Source: an uncultured Lachnospiraceae bacterium (GTDB taxonomy: Bacteria > Bacillota > Clostridia > Lachnospirales > Lachnospiraceae). Taken from it: a DNA stretch of 36,765 bases. The notes under the pieces were generated by a model, which was not told where the DNA came from, did not search any database, and saw only the letters and a list, made by a program, of their open reading frames with translations. Made by a program: the position numbers and the translations under genes. This document shows positions 8,164-15,782 of this stretch, piece after piece (positions within the stretch are counted from its first letter, which is position 1; the number at the start of each line of letters is the position of its first letter). The stretch is taken from assembly GCA_910585905.1 (NCBI GenBank), contig CAJUID010000031.1:1-36765 (forward strand). The letters run 5' to 3'.

Positions 8164-8276
8164 AAGTGCAAAGAAACTTTTAGTTCCCTGCAAGCATTGC
8201 GTTTGGCTCGTTGCTTACGCGAGAATATAAGTCTGGTTTTCCTAGACGATTCATGCCATAATAATCCTTTATATTC
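8164..8276. repeat. Dispersed intergenic hairpin element, copy 2
   Basis: Region 8164-8227 aligns without gaps over its last 45 nt (8183-8227) to 2880-2924, sharing GTTGCTTACGCGAGAATA; the first part (CAAGTGCAAAGAAAC) aligns with one indel. As in copy 1 a hairpin follows: GAATATAAG (8223-8231) pairs imperfectly with CTTTATATTC (8267-8276), enclosing GTCTGG/CCTAGAC. AGTCTGGTTTTC at 8230-8241 is the inverse of the 12-mer flanking copy 1. Both copies lie 3' of a minus-strand gene. Confidence 0.6.
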
Positions 8277-8297
8277 AAAAAAGCCTTGAAACAAGCC
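8277..8297 (-). terminator. Possible terminator of the tRNA pair
   Basis: Minus strand: a short imperfect hairpin GGCTTGTTTCAAGGC followed by six T, about 25 nt after the tRNA-Met 3' end. Confidence 0.4.
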
Positions 8298-8322
8298 AAC
8301 TGCTCATCCCAAGACTCTAAAG

Positions 8323-8396
8323 TAGCGGAAAAGGGATTTGAACCCATGACACTACGGGTATGAACCGTATGCTCTAGCCAACTGAGCTATTCCGCC
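8323..8396 (-). tRNA. tRNA-Met (CAT)
   Basis: 74 nt cloverleaf: acceptor GGCGGAA/TTCCGCT with the G1-U72 pair usual in elongator tRNA-Met, D arm GCTC/GAGC, anticodon loop TTCATAC, and T loop TTCAAAT. Discriminator A, with CCA not encoded. It looks like the elongator rather than initiator or lysidine-modified tRNA-Ile, but that is inferred from the acceptor and D arm. Confidence 0.93.
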
Positions 8397-8423
8397 ATAT
8401 TATCACGCCGTAGAAAATTGAAA

Positions 8424-8496
8424 TGGGACCTACAGGGCTCGAACCTGTGACCCTCTGCTTGTAAGGCAGATGCTCTCCCAGCTGAGCTAAGATCCC
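8424..8496 (-). tRNA. tRNA-Val (TAC)
   Basis: 73 nt cloverleaf: acceptor GGGATCT/AGGTCCC with one wobble, D arm GCTC/GAGC, anticodon stem TCTGC/GCAGA with loop CTTACAA, and T loop TTCGAGC. CCA is not encoded. It is first in the pair, about 18 nt after the predicted transcription start. U34 tRNAs of this kind are substrates of the ho5U/mo5U pathway encoded at 27-29 kb. Confidence 0.95.
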
Positions 8497-8520
8497 GCTT
8501 CCGCTTCACACGACTTGTAC

Positions 8521-8549
8521 ACTATATCAAATCTGCCAGAGATTGTCAA
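8521..8549 (-). promoter_or_regulatory. Strong sigma-A promoter of the tRNA pair
   Basis: Minus strand: TTGACA (perfect), 17 nt, TATAGT, immediately upstream of tRNA-Val. This is the closest to consensus of the promoters found here. Confidence 0.85.
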
Positions 8550-8620
8550 GCATTTTTCCAAAAAAATATTAAGTCTGCCGCCACAATGTTATGCTTCACC
8601 ATCATTTACCTAATGATATG

Positions 8621-8649
8621 AAAAAGGGAACGCTAATGCATTCCCCTTT
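8621..8649 (-). terminator. Terminator of the spoIIA-sigF-spoVA cluster
   Basis: Minus strand, 10 nt after the spoVAC stop: AAAGGGGAATGC, a 4-nt loop, then GCGTTCCCTTTTT. The stem has one bulge or mismatch and a five-T tail. Confidence 0.65.
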
Positions 8650-8659
8650 CGCATAACGG

Positions 8660-9169
8660 TTAAAACCAGCCCCAAATTTTCCCCAGCCAATATACCAGCC
8701 CAAGAAGCCAGCTGCTAAAAATCCCGTACAAAATAACCGGCCCGGCAATCGTAAATATCTTACAACCAATACCGAATACCTGCCCTTCCGCCTGAAACTC
8801 AATGGCAGGCGATACTACAGAATTTGCAAATCCCGTGATCGGAACGATACTTCCAGCCCCGCCAAACTGCCCTAGCTTCTGGTAAATATTAAAGCCTGTC
8901 AGAATAATACTAAGTGCAATCAGGGATATCGTCCCATAAAGCCCTGCAAGCTCCTTGTCATTTCCAAGGGACTGGTAAAAGGAATTAAATCCCTCGCCAA
9001 TACAACAGATAATCCCCCCCACCAAAAATGCCTTGGCACAATTCCAGAGCGGGTTATTTTTTGGCGTCATATTTTCAACGTACTGGTTGTACTTATCCTT
9101 CTGCTGTTTTTCATCTTTTTCTTGAATGACCTCCTCTATAGAGGGGTTTGTACTGTCTTTTTCGTTCAT
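8660..9169 (-). CDS. spoVAC: Stage V sporulation protein AC
   Basis: 169 residues. SpoVAC is an inner-membrane component of the SpoVA channel, which moves Ca-dipicolinate into the forespore and out again at germination; it behaves as a mechanosensitive channel. After a charged ~40-residue N-terminus come hydrophobic segments CAKAFLVGGIICCIGEG, TISLIALSIILTGFNIYQ, VPITGFANSVVSPAIEF (family signature) and a C-terminal pair. AAGAGG precedes the ATG. It is last in the cluster: no spoVAD or spoVAE follows, and a terminator and tRNAs come next. Confidence 0.93.
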   Translation of the reverse strand: MNEKDSTNPSIEEVIQEKDEKQQKDKYNQYVENMTPKNNPLWNCAKAFLVGGIICCIGEGFNSFYQSLGNDKELAGLYGTISLIALSIILTGFNIYQKLGQFGGAGSIVPITGFANSVVSPAIEFQAEGQVFGIGCKIFTIAGPVILYGIFSSWLLGLVYWLGKIWGWF

Positions 9170-9226
9170 TTTTAACCTCTTTTCTGCCGGGTGCCCCCGC
9201 CTTTCCTACATGCATTCTCATATGGC

Positions 9227-9652
9227 CTATTTCATTCTGATAAAATAAAGCTGAAATAGGCTTCCCACTGCTTTTCCAACCCCTAATGCAGTAATCAAAA
9301 TCGGAAGCCCAAACCTTAAGTTTGCCCTCTGGCAAAGTACCGGAACTACTTTTAACGTCTCAGTTAGTGCCATTGCAAGAGAACCGACAAATGCCCCCGC
9401 AAATAGACCTATAATAATCAGTCCTGCCATCCCAATCCCCAGATGGACCTGAAAAATAGAAACCACACAGCCTGCAATCCCCCCAGCCGCAATTACTGTC
9501 TCCATCTGGTAGATATGGCTTGCAAGGCCCATCCTGTCTGCCATGCGCGGGATAATGCCAAGAATGGAAATAAAAGCAAATACCCCTCCTGCTACCGCAA
9601 TCCCACCTGAAAAACCGATAACCGACAGTACGATATTTTGAATTACCGCCAT
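9227..9652 (-). CDS. spoVAB: Stage V sporulation protein AB
   Basis: 141 residues, nearly all membrane-spanning (about four to five segments), starting IQNIVLSVIGFSGGIAVAGG and containing IIPRMADRM, a feature I recognise from SpoVAB. It is a membrane component of the SpoVA dipicolinate transport machinery. AAAGGAG precedes the ATG. It sits between spoVAA (11 nt gap) and spoVAC (57 nt gap), the order known from Bacillus. Confidence 0.9.
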   Translation of the reverse strand: MAVIQNIVLSVIGFSGGIAVAGGVFAFISILGIIPRMADRMGLASHIYQMETVIAAGGIAGCVVSIFQVHLGIGMAGLIIIGLFAGAFVGSLAMALTETLKVVPVLCQRANLRFGLPILITALGVGKAVGSLFQLYFIRMK

Positions 9653-9663
9653 TTTACACTCCT

Positions 9664-10287
9664 TTATTTAATCGTTTTGCCTTCCCTATCTGCATCTTTA
9701 ATAATCGCCTTATTCATCTCTTCCTCATAATTTCGCATCTCAATATGAATTGGCGTCGGGTCATCATGAAGCTTTTGCCCCTTAAAATGATTGTAAAAAC
9801 CAAAAATCCCAAGCAGGATTCCCACACTATATGCTATCTCCAGGACAGACCCCGTATTTTTCTTAGTTCCCATAACAAGATAATACAGATTGTCAAACAC
9901 TTCACCTACACTGACATCTGTATTAAATGTCATAATTGTAAACGCCGCACCCAAAAACACAATAAGCGATAAAATCGCCAATTTCAAATATTCCATACCT
10001 TTTTTGGGTGCCACAGGCATTTTATACTCTACTATAAAATCCGGTTCCCCAATATTTACAATCTGCAAACCAGGGTGTTCCTTCTGTATCGCCTCAATTA
10101 ACTTCATAACAGAAAAAATCAGTTTCTGGTTCTTATCGCCACTGACAGTATATAAAATAATGTTTCCAATCTTTTTTTCCGTCTCCGTGTCCGATGTGTA
10201 AATCTCAGCCACATCCTTCAAAAATATTTTTCGGTTTACTACCTGGGCATTCTGCGGAAGTTTCAGATACACCTCTTCTGGTTTCAT
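9664..10287 (-). CDS. spoVAA: Stage V sporulation protein AA
   Basis: 207 residues. The N-terminal ~90 residues are soluble (EVYLKLPQNAQV, then LKDVAEIYTSD). Two hydrophobic segments follow (LKLAILSLIVFLGAAFTIMTF at about 101-121 and IAYSVGILLGIFGFYNHF at about 151-168), with a charged tail. This matches SpoVAA, a soluble-plus-membrane component of the forespore SpoVA complex. In many Clostridia spoVAA and spoVAB are absent and only AC-AD-AE is kept, so their presence here with AC alone is notable. Confidence 0.9.
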   Translation of the reverse strand: MKPEEVYLKLPQNAQVVNRKIFLKDVAEIYTSDTETEKKIGNIILYTVSGDKNQKLIFSVMKLIEAIQKEHPGLQIVNIGEPDFIVEYKMPVAPKKGMEYLKLAILSLIVFLGAAFTIMTFNTDVSVGEVFDNLYYLVMGTKKNTGSVLEIAYSVGILLGIFGFYNHFKGQKLHDDPTPIHIEMRNYEEEMNKAIIKDADREGKTIK

Positions 10288-10320
10288 ATGCTATTATCCC
10301 CCATGTTGATTCTACATTCC

Positions 10321-10518
10321 TTATGCCAGTTCCCCAGCCTCCGTGTTTTGTGCCTCCTGGACAAAATAAGTTACGGCATGGCCTGTTCTTTGTACCATAC
10401 GCCCATTTGCAAATGCTTTTGTCTCATTTACACCAGAACGCCAAAGACAGAATGTTGTCATAAGCATCACGCCAAGCAGCAAAAAAAACCATACTTTTTT
10501 ATTTTTCATAATCTGCAT
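10321..10518 (-). CDS. Small single-span membrane or secreted protein between sigF and spoVAA
   Basis: 65 residues from ATG 10518, for which GAGGG at 7 nt is a suitable ribosome binding site; a longer in-frame reading to 10629 lacks one. After a short basic start (MQIMKNKKV) comes one hydrophobic stretch (WFFLLLGVMLMTTFCLW), then about 35 polar residues without cysteine. It could be anchored or exported. I do not recognise a family. Its place behind a sigma-G-like promoter and ahead of spoVAA suggests a forespore role, which is inference. Confidence 0.65.
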   Translation of the reverse strand: MQIMKNKKVWFFLLLGVMLMTTFCLWRSGVNETKAFANGRMVQRTGHAVTYFVQEAQNTEAGELA

Positions 10519-10598
10519 TTCGATCCCTCGCTTTCTGAAAATACAAATATTGATCGGACAGAATGATTTAATCATCCTAGTTCCAACGTTTATATAAA

Positions 10599-10627
10599 AA
10601 GTATGGCTCTTCTCTCTTTTTTTATGC
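10599..10627 (-). promoter_or_regulatory. Sigma-G/sigma-F-like promoter for the spoVA genes
   Basis: Minus strand: GCATA, 17 nt, CATACTT. This fits the sigma-G consensus (GMATR, 17-18 nt, CATNMTA) except for the last base. It lies just after the sigF stop codon, where Bacillus also has a sigma-G promoter for spoVA. Confidence 0.6.
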
Positions 10628-10634
10628 ATTATTT

Positions 10635-11444
10635 TTAATCACAGCATGACCGTTTCCGCATTTCTTTTAAAATTTTCTTTTCCAACCTGCTTACCTGTAC
10701 CTGGCTGATCCCAAGGATTTTAGCCACCTGTACTTGTGTCATATCGTGAAAATAACGGTATTCAATTAATTTTCGTTCCTTTTCTTCCAATTCTCCTAGA
10801 AGCTGCCGAAGCAGCATATGGTCTATCACCTCTTCTTTCTCCACATCCAACAATGCCCCATTTTGATTCACCATGCTTCCATTTTCGGTATCACTAAACC
10901 CCGCATAGCCGAGGCTGCTGCCTTTTCTGCCTACAACCTGGTCTACCATAGAGATGTCCCGCCCTTCGGACTGATAGATTACCCGGTAAATGGAATCCAC
11001 CTCACTGTTTGCCTCCATCGCTAGCACAATCTCTTCTGTTGTGAGCTCTGTCGCAGCGGCAATCTCATCAATGGTTGCATTTCTGCCAAGCTGCTGGCTT
11101 AAATTCTCCGCCGCACGCTTAATCCGAAATCCATTTTCCTTCAAAGTCCTGCTTACCTTTATCATTCCGTCATCTCTCAAAAATCTCTTGATTTCACCTG
11201 TTATCATCGGTACTGCATAAGTAGAGAATTTTACTTGAAAGCTCAGATCGAAATGGTCAATCGCTTTAATTAACCCAATACATCCAATCTGAAAAATATC
11301 ATCCTGGTCATAACCACGCCCGCTAAAACGTTTTACGATATTCCAGACCAAGCCAATATTCTCCTCCACAATTTTATTTCTGGCCTCCATATTCCCTGCA
11401 CGTGCTTCCTTTAATAGTTCCATCACATCCATTGCACATACCAT
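10635..11444 (-). CDS. sigF: RNA polymerase sigma-F factor (forespore)
   Basis: 269 residues. This is the first compartment-specific sporulation sigma factor. Visible are region 2 (NIGLVWNIVKRFSGRGYDQDDIFQIGCIGLIKAIDHFD and FSTYAVPMITGEIKRFLRDD, quoted in parts), region 3 (SRTLKENGFRIKRAAENL), and region 4 with the helix-turn-helix MTQVQVAKILGISQVQVSRLEKK. An insert of about 30 residues (160-195, Gly- and Ser-rich) separates regions 3 and 4. The identity as sigma-F rather than sigma-G rests on the adjacent spoIIAA-spoIIAB. The ribosome binding site is weak (AAGAAG); translation is probably coupled to spoIIAB, whose stop is 13 nt upstream. Confidence 0.94.
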   Translation of the reverse strand: MVCAMDVMELLKEARAGNMEARNKIVEENIGLVWNIVKRFSGRGYDQDDIFQIGCIGLIKAIDHFDLSFQVKFSTYAVPMITGEIKRFLRDDGMIKVSRTLKENGFRIKRAAENLSQQLGRNATIDEIAAATELTTEEIVLAMEANSEVDSIYRVIYQSEGRDISMVDQVVGRKGSSLGYAGFSDTENGSMVNQNGALLDVEKEEVIDHMLLRQLLGELEEKERKLIEYRYFHDMTQVQVAKILGISQVQVSRLEKKILKEMRKRSCCD

Positions 11445-11457
11445 TTAACAGGTCTTC

Positions 11458-11877
11458 TTACTTGTCCTGCTCCTTTCCAATCACTTTTCGCATAAAAATG
11501 CGCGTGCCCTTTCCAGGCTCAGAGTACACTTCCAGCACATCCATAAACGCTTCCATAAATGCAAAGCCCATTCCAGAACGTTCCCACTCCGGCTTAGTTG
11601 TATACAGTGGCTCCATTGCCTTTTCAATGTCGGGAATGCCAACGCCAAAGTCCACAACCTCAATCATCACTTCATTTCCGTCAATTTCACAGATAATTTC
11701 AATCTCACCATTTTTCCCAAGATAGCCGTGGATAATACTGTTTGTAACAGCCTCGGATACCGCTGTCTTAACATCCGCAAGTTCCTCTAATGTCGGGTCC
11801 AGCCTCGTTATGTACGCTGCGACAACCGTCCTGGCAAAAGCTTCATTCTCAGAAATACTCTCTATTACTAATTTCAT
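11458..11877 (-). CDS. spoIIAB: Anti-sigma-F factor / serine kinase
   Basis: 139 residues, a GHKL-type ATPase that holds sigma-F inactive and phosphorylates SpoIIAA. The Bergerat ATP-fold boxes are clear: N box VSEAVTNSIIHGYLG, G1 box DFGVGIPD, and G2 box ERSGMGFAFM. GGAG precedes the ATG by 6 nt. Position between spoIIAA and sigF gives the canonical operon. Confidence 0.96.
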   Translation of the reverse strand: MKLVIESISENEAFARTVVAAYITRLDPTLEELADVKTAVSEAVTNSIIHGYLGKNGEIEIICEIDGNEVMIEVVDFGVGIPDIEKAMEPLYTTKPEWERSGMGFAFMEAFMDVLEVYSEPGKGTRIFMRKVIGKEQDK

Positions 11878-11918
11878 CTCTTACTCCATTTCTGCTGAGC
11901 GGACACGCCGCTCCTGCT

Positions 11919-12320
11919 TTACTTTTTTTCTTTTTCTACCCCGTTTTCAGCTTGGCGCCGGCTGTGCTTCATCCCCTCCAACGCATCGGCAACTGTATCA
12001 TACCGCTCAATAATCTGATATAAACCTGAAAGGGTAAAAATGCGGTTTACAACTTCGCCGACATTTGTCACGGCCGCCCGGCCACCAAGAAACATTACTT
12101 TCTTGTATCTCCCCATAATCAACCCAATGCCCGAACTGTCCATAAACCCCACATCTGTAAAATCAAAAATAATATGCTTTACGTTCCCTGCCTCAATCAA
12201 TCGGTCAGAATACTCCCGAAGCTTTAAAACTGCGTGATGATCCAAATCATCGGATACATAGACAACCAGGCAGTTCTGCTGCACCTCATAATGTACTCTT
12301 TCCCTTTCCAACTGCATCAT
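11919..12320 (-). CDS. spoIIAA: Anti-anti-sigma-F factor
   Basis: 133 residues from ATG 12320, preceded by GGGGAGGAG; an in-frame reading from 12362 has no such site. It is a STAS-domain protein. When unphosphorylated it binds SpoIIAB and frees sigma-F. The phosphoacceptor serine lies in VGFMDSSGIGLIMGRY, at about residue 58-59. The C-terminal ~20 residues are charged and extend past the usual ~117-residue Bacillus protein. It is first in the sporulation operon; the leader holds strong hairpins (12367-12413). Confidence 0.94.
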   Translation of the reverse strand: MMQLERERVHYEVQQNCLVVYVSDDLDHHAVLKLREYSDRLIEAGNVKHIIFDFTDVGFMDSSGIGLIMGRYKKVMFLGGRAAVTNVGEVVNRIFTLSGLYQIIERYDTVADALEGMKHSRRQAENGVEKEKK

Positions 12321-12366
12321 TCCATCTCCTCCCCATTTTCTTTTTATACACAAAAAGGGCACAATC

Positions 12367-12413
12367 TTTGCTTGCGCCCCAGCAAAAATACTAAAAGAAC
12401 TTTAGTTTTTTGC
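12367..12413. promoter_or_regulatory. Hairpins in the spoIIAA leader
   Basis: Two overlapping inverted repeats: TTTGCT/AGCAAA (12367-12372 with 12381-12386), and a longer AT-rich stem of about 12-13 bp (12382-12395 with 12401-12413). They lie 50-95 nt before the spoIIAA start. They may be mRNA structure, or the remains of a bidirectional terminator. No sigma-H promoter could be assigned with confidence. Confidence 0.35.
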
Positions 12414-12460
12414 ATTTCTCATCGGCACGCCACTACACTATGAAAACTTTCCAATAATAC

Positions 12461-12508
12461 AAAAAATCCCTGACAGAGCATACGTAAACTGTATTCTCTG
12501 ACAGGGAT
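12461..12508 (-). terminator. Strong terminator of the fapA-ORF57-TPR operon
   Basis: Minus strand: an 18-bp stem (12491-12508 with 12466-12483, 16 pairs matching), a 7-nt loop, and a six-T tail. It is 24 nt past the TPR gene stop. Confidence 0.85.
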
Positions 12509-12532
12509 TCCCTATCATCTCATCAAAGGTTT

Positions 12533-13975
12533 CTATTCACCCAGTTCCCTTAAACGTCGGTTTGCCTCACCAACTCTACTTGATTGCGGATACTCGTCCA
12601 CAATCTTATTATAGTATTCCTTTGCCTTCTCTGCATCTGACTTCTGCTGATAACACCGCCCCATAAAATAGAGGGAATCTGTATTATCTGGATCAAAATC
12701 CAGCGACTTCTGCAGCAATTTAATTGCCTTGTCGTAATCTTTCCTTCCGGCATACTCACCTTCGCCATTATAGGCATCACGCCCCTGCTCAAAATAGCTT
12801 TTGGACGTTTCACCAAAGGTATCTTCCTTAATATCTTCGTATACCTTCTTCGCTTTGCTGCCAGTCAGCAATTCCTCATTTACTTTAACTAACTTCTTAG
12901 CAGCAGTAATCTTATCACCTGCAGTATGGCTTTCGATTGCAGCCAACAGATTTTCATAAGACATCAGCAGAGTGGAGCCATCCCCGGTGCCATCTCCAGT
13001 CAATGCCTCATTTTCCTCCTTCAGGCTCTTTATTTCCTCCTCCAGTTTCTGTTTTTCATTTTTTAACGTCGTTACATCACTGTCACTGGACGCTTTCTGC
13101 TCACTGTACTTCTTAAATTCCGAATTTTCCTTATTTGACTTATTCGACTGGATATGCGGGATAATCACAAATCCCATCAATGCCATACCGATCAAAACGC
13201 CAACAATGATATTAATAAATGGCATAATAGAGGGTTTTTCCTCCTTATACGGCGTAATCGGCTTATATGCATCCGCTTCCACACGTGGAAGCATTTTGCG
13301 GGGCTCCGGTTCCTGTGCCGTAACTTTTTTGGGCACCTGTTCTCCTTTGACCTGCACATCAGACAATTCTTTTAAATACCTGATCGTTGTTGTGTTTGTC
13401 ACATCAACTTTACTAATATTTGTAAGCAGCTTCTTCGCACGCACTTTATTGTCGCGTTTCCCTGTCATCATATACAGCAGGGCAAGTAGCTGATTAGCAC
13501 GTACAAATTTCGGATTTAGGTTCACAACTTTTTTTAACTGGATAATTGCCATGTCTCCGTCCCCATGCTGGGCAGAGAATAATGCCGAATTGTACTTTCT
13601 GATTGTCTGGTTATACATTTCTAGCTTATTCGGATTTGACTGAACCTCCCGTATATACTTATCTGCATCATTATTTTCTGGCTGAAAATGCTTGCTGATC
13701 ACCCACTCGCTGAGTGCTGATACAATCTCGCCCTCCTCAAAATATATAACACCAAGCAGATTCCTTGCATTTGTATTTAATTTATTAAATTCCAGACTCT
13801 GGCGCAGAGAGCGGATGGCCCCGGATAAATCCCTGACCTTTGCCTGCTCCAACCCTTTATTATACAAAATATTCGATGTACTGACAATCCTGCGGTAATT
13901 TTTCAGACTCTGTCCGCAGTTGTCACACCGATTCTTTACAAAAGCTACCTTTGCATTACATCTTGGACAGTTCAT
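12533..13975 (-). CDS. Zinc-ribbon, TPR-repeat, single-span membrane protein
   Basis: 480 residues. It starts with a zinc ribbon (C3, C6, C17, C20: MNCPRCNAKV ... CDNCGQ). TPR repeats follow at about 35-200, then a Pro/Lys-rich linker. A transmembrane helix spans about 251-275 (IMPFINIIVGVLIGMALMGF), then a Lys/Glu coiled coil at about 295-325. Further TPRs fill about 385-475 (YDKAIKLLQKSLDFDPDNTDSLYFMGRCY). This suggests a scaffold with TPRs on both sides of the membrane. GGAGG lies before ATG 13975; the upstream in-frame GTG (13990) is in that site. The ATG overlaps the stop of a 57-residue ORF, implying translational coupling. Function is unknown; FapA is encoded upstream. Confidence 0.85.
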   Translation of the reverse strand: MNCPRCNAKVAFVKNRCDNCGQSLKNYRRIVSTSNILYNKGLEQAKVRDLSGAIRSLRQSLEFNKLNTNARNLLGVIYFEEGEIVSALSEWVISKHFQPENNDADKYIREVQSNPNKLEMYNQTIRKYNSALFSAQHGDGDMAIIQLKKVVNLNPKFVRANQLLALLYMMTGKRDNKVRAKKLLTNISKVDVTNTTTIRYLKELSDVQVKGEQVPKKVTAQEPEPRKMLPRVEADAYKPITPYKEEKPSIMPFINIIVGVLIGMALMGFVIIPHIQSNKSNKENSEFKKYSEQKASSDSDVTTLKNEKQKLEEEIKSLKEENEALTGDGTGDGSTLLMSYENLLAAIESHTAGDKITAAKKLVKVNEELLTGSKAKKVYEDIKEDTFGETSKSYFEQGRDAYNGEGEYAGRKDYDKAIKLLQKSLDFDPDNTDSLYFMGRCYQQKSDAEKAKEYYNKIVDEYPQSSRVGEANRRLRELGE

Positions 13976-14145
13976 GATTCCTCCACCCACTCTACTGTAT
14001 TCTCTTTCACCGCTTCCCCTGCTCCGCTCAGAATTGACTGCAGCAGGTCTGTTACATCCGTGGTGTTATTACCATAAATTGCATCTTCTGCCTGTTCAAT
14101 GTCCAGACTAGGTTGAAACTTAGCTAATTCCGCCTCAAAATCCAT
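13972..14145 (-). CDS. 57-residue acidic protein coupled to the TPR gene
   Basis: ATG 14145 is preceded by GGAGGT at 8 nt. The frame runs 57 codons and its TGA overlaps the ATG of the TPR gene (ATGA). The product begins MDFEAELAKFQPSLDIEQAE, is rich in Asp and Glu, and has no cysteine or hydrophobic helix. A good ribosome binding site and the stop-start overlap argue that it is real. I recognise no family. Being cotranscribed with fapA and the TPR membrane protein, it may be a partner or adaptor of the TPR protein; this is inference. Confidence 0.7.
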   Translation of the reverse strand: MDFEAELAKFQPSLDIEQAEDAIYGNNTTDVTDLLQSILSGAGEAVKENTVEWVEES

Positions 14146-14235
14146 CTTACACTACCTCCAACTAATCATCAATTATTATCCACCGCAAAGTTCGACGCTC
14201 TGCCGGTAGATTATGCCTGCACACAGCAGACAATG

Positions 14236-15624
14236 CTAAACGATTCCCCTTACTTCAATTACGGAACCCTTTGCGCTGACCTCTGCATGGCTGGCCTCCT
14301 GCGTAATTTTTGTGGCTACGCCATTGATACTTACTCGCGTACCTGGATACAATGTCTTTTGGACACTGATCCTTGCAACATTCGCCCTACCCATCTGATC
14401 CATAATCTTTTGCTTTTCGCGTACCGCTTCATTGATCTGGTTTTCCTTTGCAACCTTTCCGCGGATCAGTTTTATTTTCTTTTCATTGAGGTCATCTCTT
14501 TTTGTCTTTTCTATCAAAAGATTAATCTGTTCAATCCCAGCTACAATCTTCTGCAAAGCCTCCTCCAGAGCTTCCTGCTCCTTTTCTTTTACCATTAATT
14601 TCGTGAAGAGGTCTTCCTCTACCCCGGCATAAATTCTTGTCTTAACCTCGGCCATATTACCGATGATTGTAGCCGTTACATAGCGCTCTGCCCGAATCTC
14701 ACCGCCGATAATAATTCCAAAACGTCCAGATACAATTACATCCTGTACTGCTGTAATATGGCTGTTCATAATAGCATTTGCATTAACACTTCCGCCGGAT
14801 TCTACTGTCACCTGCTCAAAAAATTTGCCGGAAACATCGCCCCCTGCTTTAATTTTGCCTCTTCCGTTCCCCTGCATACCATTTTTAAGCACTACCTCCT
14901 TGGCAGCAGACAACTCGCAAGCTTCTACATAGCCGTCTACTACAATAGAGCCTCTCTCAGATGTTACGGTTACGCCAGTCAAAACATTGCCGCGAATATG
15001 TATATCATCCATAAATGTCACGCTGCCTCTGGACAGAGAAACATCCCCTTCAATCACTAATTCATTTTCTACTACTAGACGCTCATTTTCATAGATTGCA
15101 CGGCCAGAAGTTTTCGCAAAATATATCCAGTTATCTTCCGATAAATAAAATCCTTTCCCCTTTAGCCTTGCAAGTTCTTTCCCTTTTTTTGCTAAAATAG
15201 TCTCGCCAAACAGGTTTTCACCATCCTCACTCGCCGTTGCCGGATGGTAGATTACCAGCTTTTGTCCCTCTTCTACAGATGGAACCTCCCCATATTCCGA
15301 ATAATCCACAGACCCATCTTTTAATATTTTAGGTTTCGTATCCAACTCTGTATTAAACAGAAACTCAAACCATCCGTCCTTTCCGTCAACCGGACTTCTG
15401 CCTTCCGCAATCAGATACTGCTTATCACCCTTCTTTTCCTTCAGCATCGCATCAATCACGTCATTCTTAACACCTGTATGGATATTCATATCCTCTAGGT
15501 ATTTTATGACATCCTGCCGGGTATATTCCTTTTCCATATCCTGTATTGATGCAAAAGTTTTCATCGCATCATCTAAAATAACTATTTCAATCCCGCTTTT
15601 GCTTTCTGCGTCCTGTGTTGGCAT
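14236..15624 (-). CDS. FapA family protein (DUF342)
   Basis: 462 residues. The N-terminal ~170 residues form the FapA N-terminal domain. From about 170 to 335 comes a repetitive beta-helix of short strands (GDVSLSRGSVTFMDDIHIRG, GSIVVDGYVEACELSAAKEV, VIVSGRFGIIIGGEIRA). Then a long Lys/Glu coiled coil lies at about 335-410 and a beta-rich tail (PGTRVSINGVATKI) at the end. The family is named for a flagellar assembly role in Vibrio; many members occur in non-flagellar contexts, and no flagellar gene is seen here. A good promoter (15740-15768) and GGTGAG ribosome binding site support the start. It is first in a three-gene operon. Confidence 0.85.
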   Translation of the reverse strand: MPTQDAESKSGIEIVILDDAMKTFASIQDMEKEYTRQDVIKYLEDMNIHTGVKNDVIDAMLKEKKGDKQYLIAEGRSPVDGKDGWFEFLFNTELDTKPKILKDGSVDYSEYGEVPSVEEGQKLVIYHPATASEDGENLFGETILAKKGKELARLKGKGFYLSEDNWIYFAKTSGRAIYENERLVVENELVIEGDVSLSRGSVTFMDDIHIRGNVLTGVTVTSERGSIVVDGYVEACELSAAKEVVLKNGMQGNGRGKIKAGGDVSGKFFEQVTVESGGSVNANAIMNSHITAVQDVIVSGRFGIIIGGEIRAERYVTATIIGNMAEVKTRIYAGVEEDLFTKLMVKEKEQEALEEALQKIVAGIEQINLLIEKTKRDDLNEKKIKLIRGKVAKENQINEAVREKQKIMDQMGRANVARISVQKTLYPGTRVSINGVATKITQEASHAEVSAKGSVIEVRGIV

Positions 15625-15739
15625 ATTCTCACCCCTTCTCTATTCTACTCATCTATTCTGCTTACTCTCCTGTCAGACAACCTATCTGCCATGGATTGTT
15701 CAAAATAATTTCATATCGCAAAACTCCTGCATTTTCAAT

Positions 15740-15768
15740 AGTATATAAAACTTTTAGAAAGAATGCAA
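15740..15768 (-). promoter_or_regulatory. Sigma-A promoter of the fapA operon
   Basis: Minus strand: TTGCAT, 17 nt, TATACT, about 115 nt before the fapA start. Confidence 0.65.
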
Positions 15769-15782
15769 GCTGTCACAAAGTT

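Noticed and set aside
12382..12413. Third copy of the dispersed element
   Set aside because: Resemblance is limited to A/T-rich AAAGAA-CTTTAGTT; the diagnostic GCTTACGCGAG core is missing.
12461..12490. Sigma-H promoter for spoIIAA (AGGGATTT ... GGAAA)
   Set aside because: The -35-like part falls in the terminator of the preceding operon, and there is no GAAT at the right spacing.
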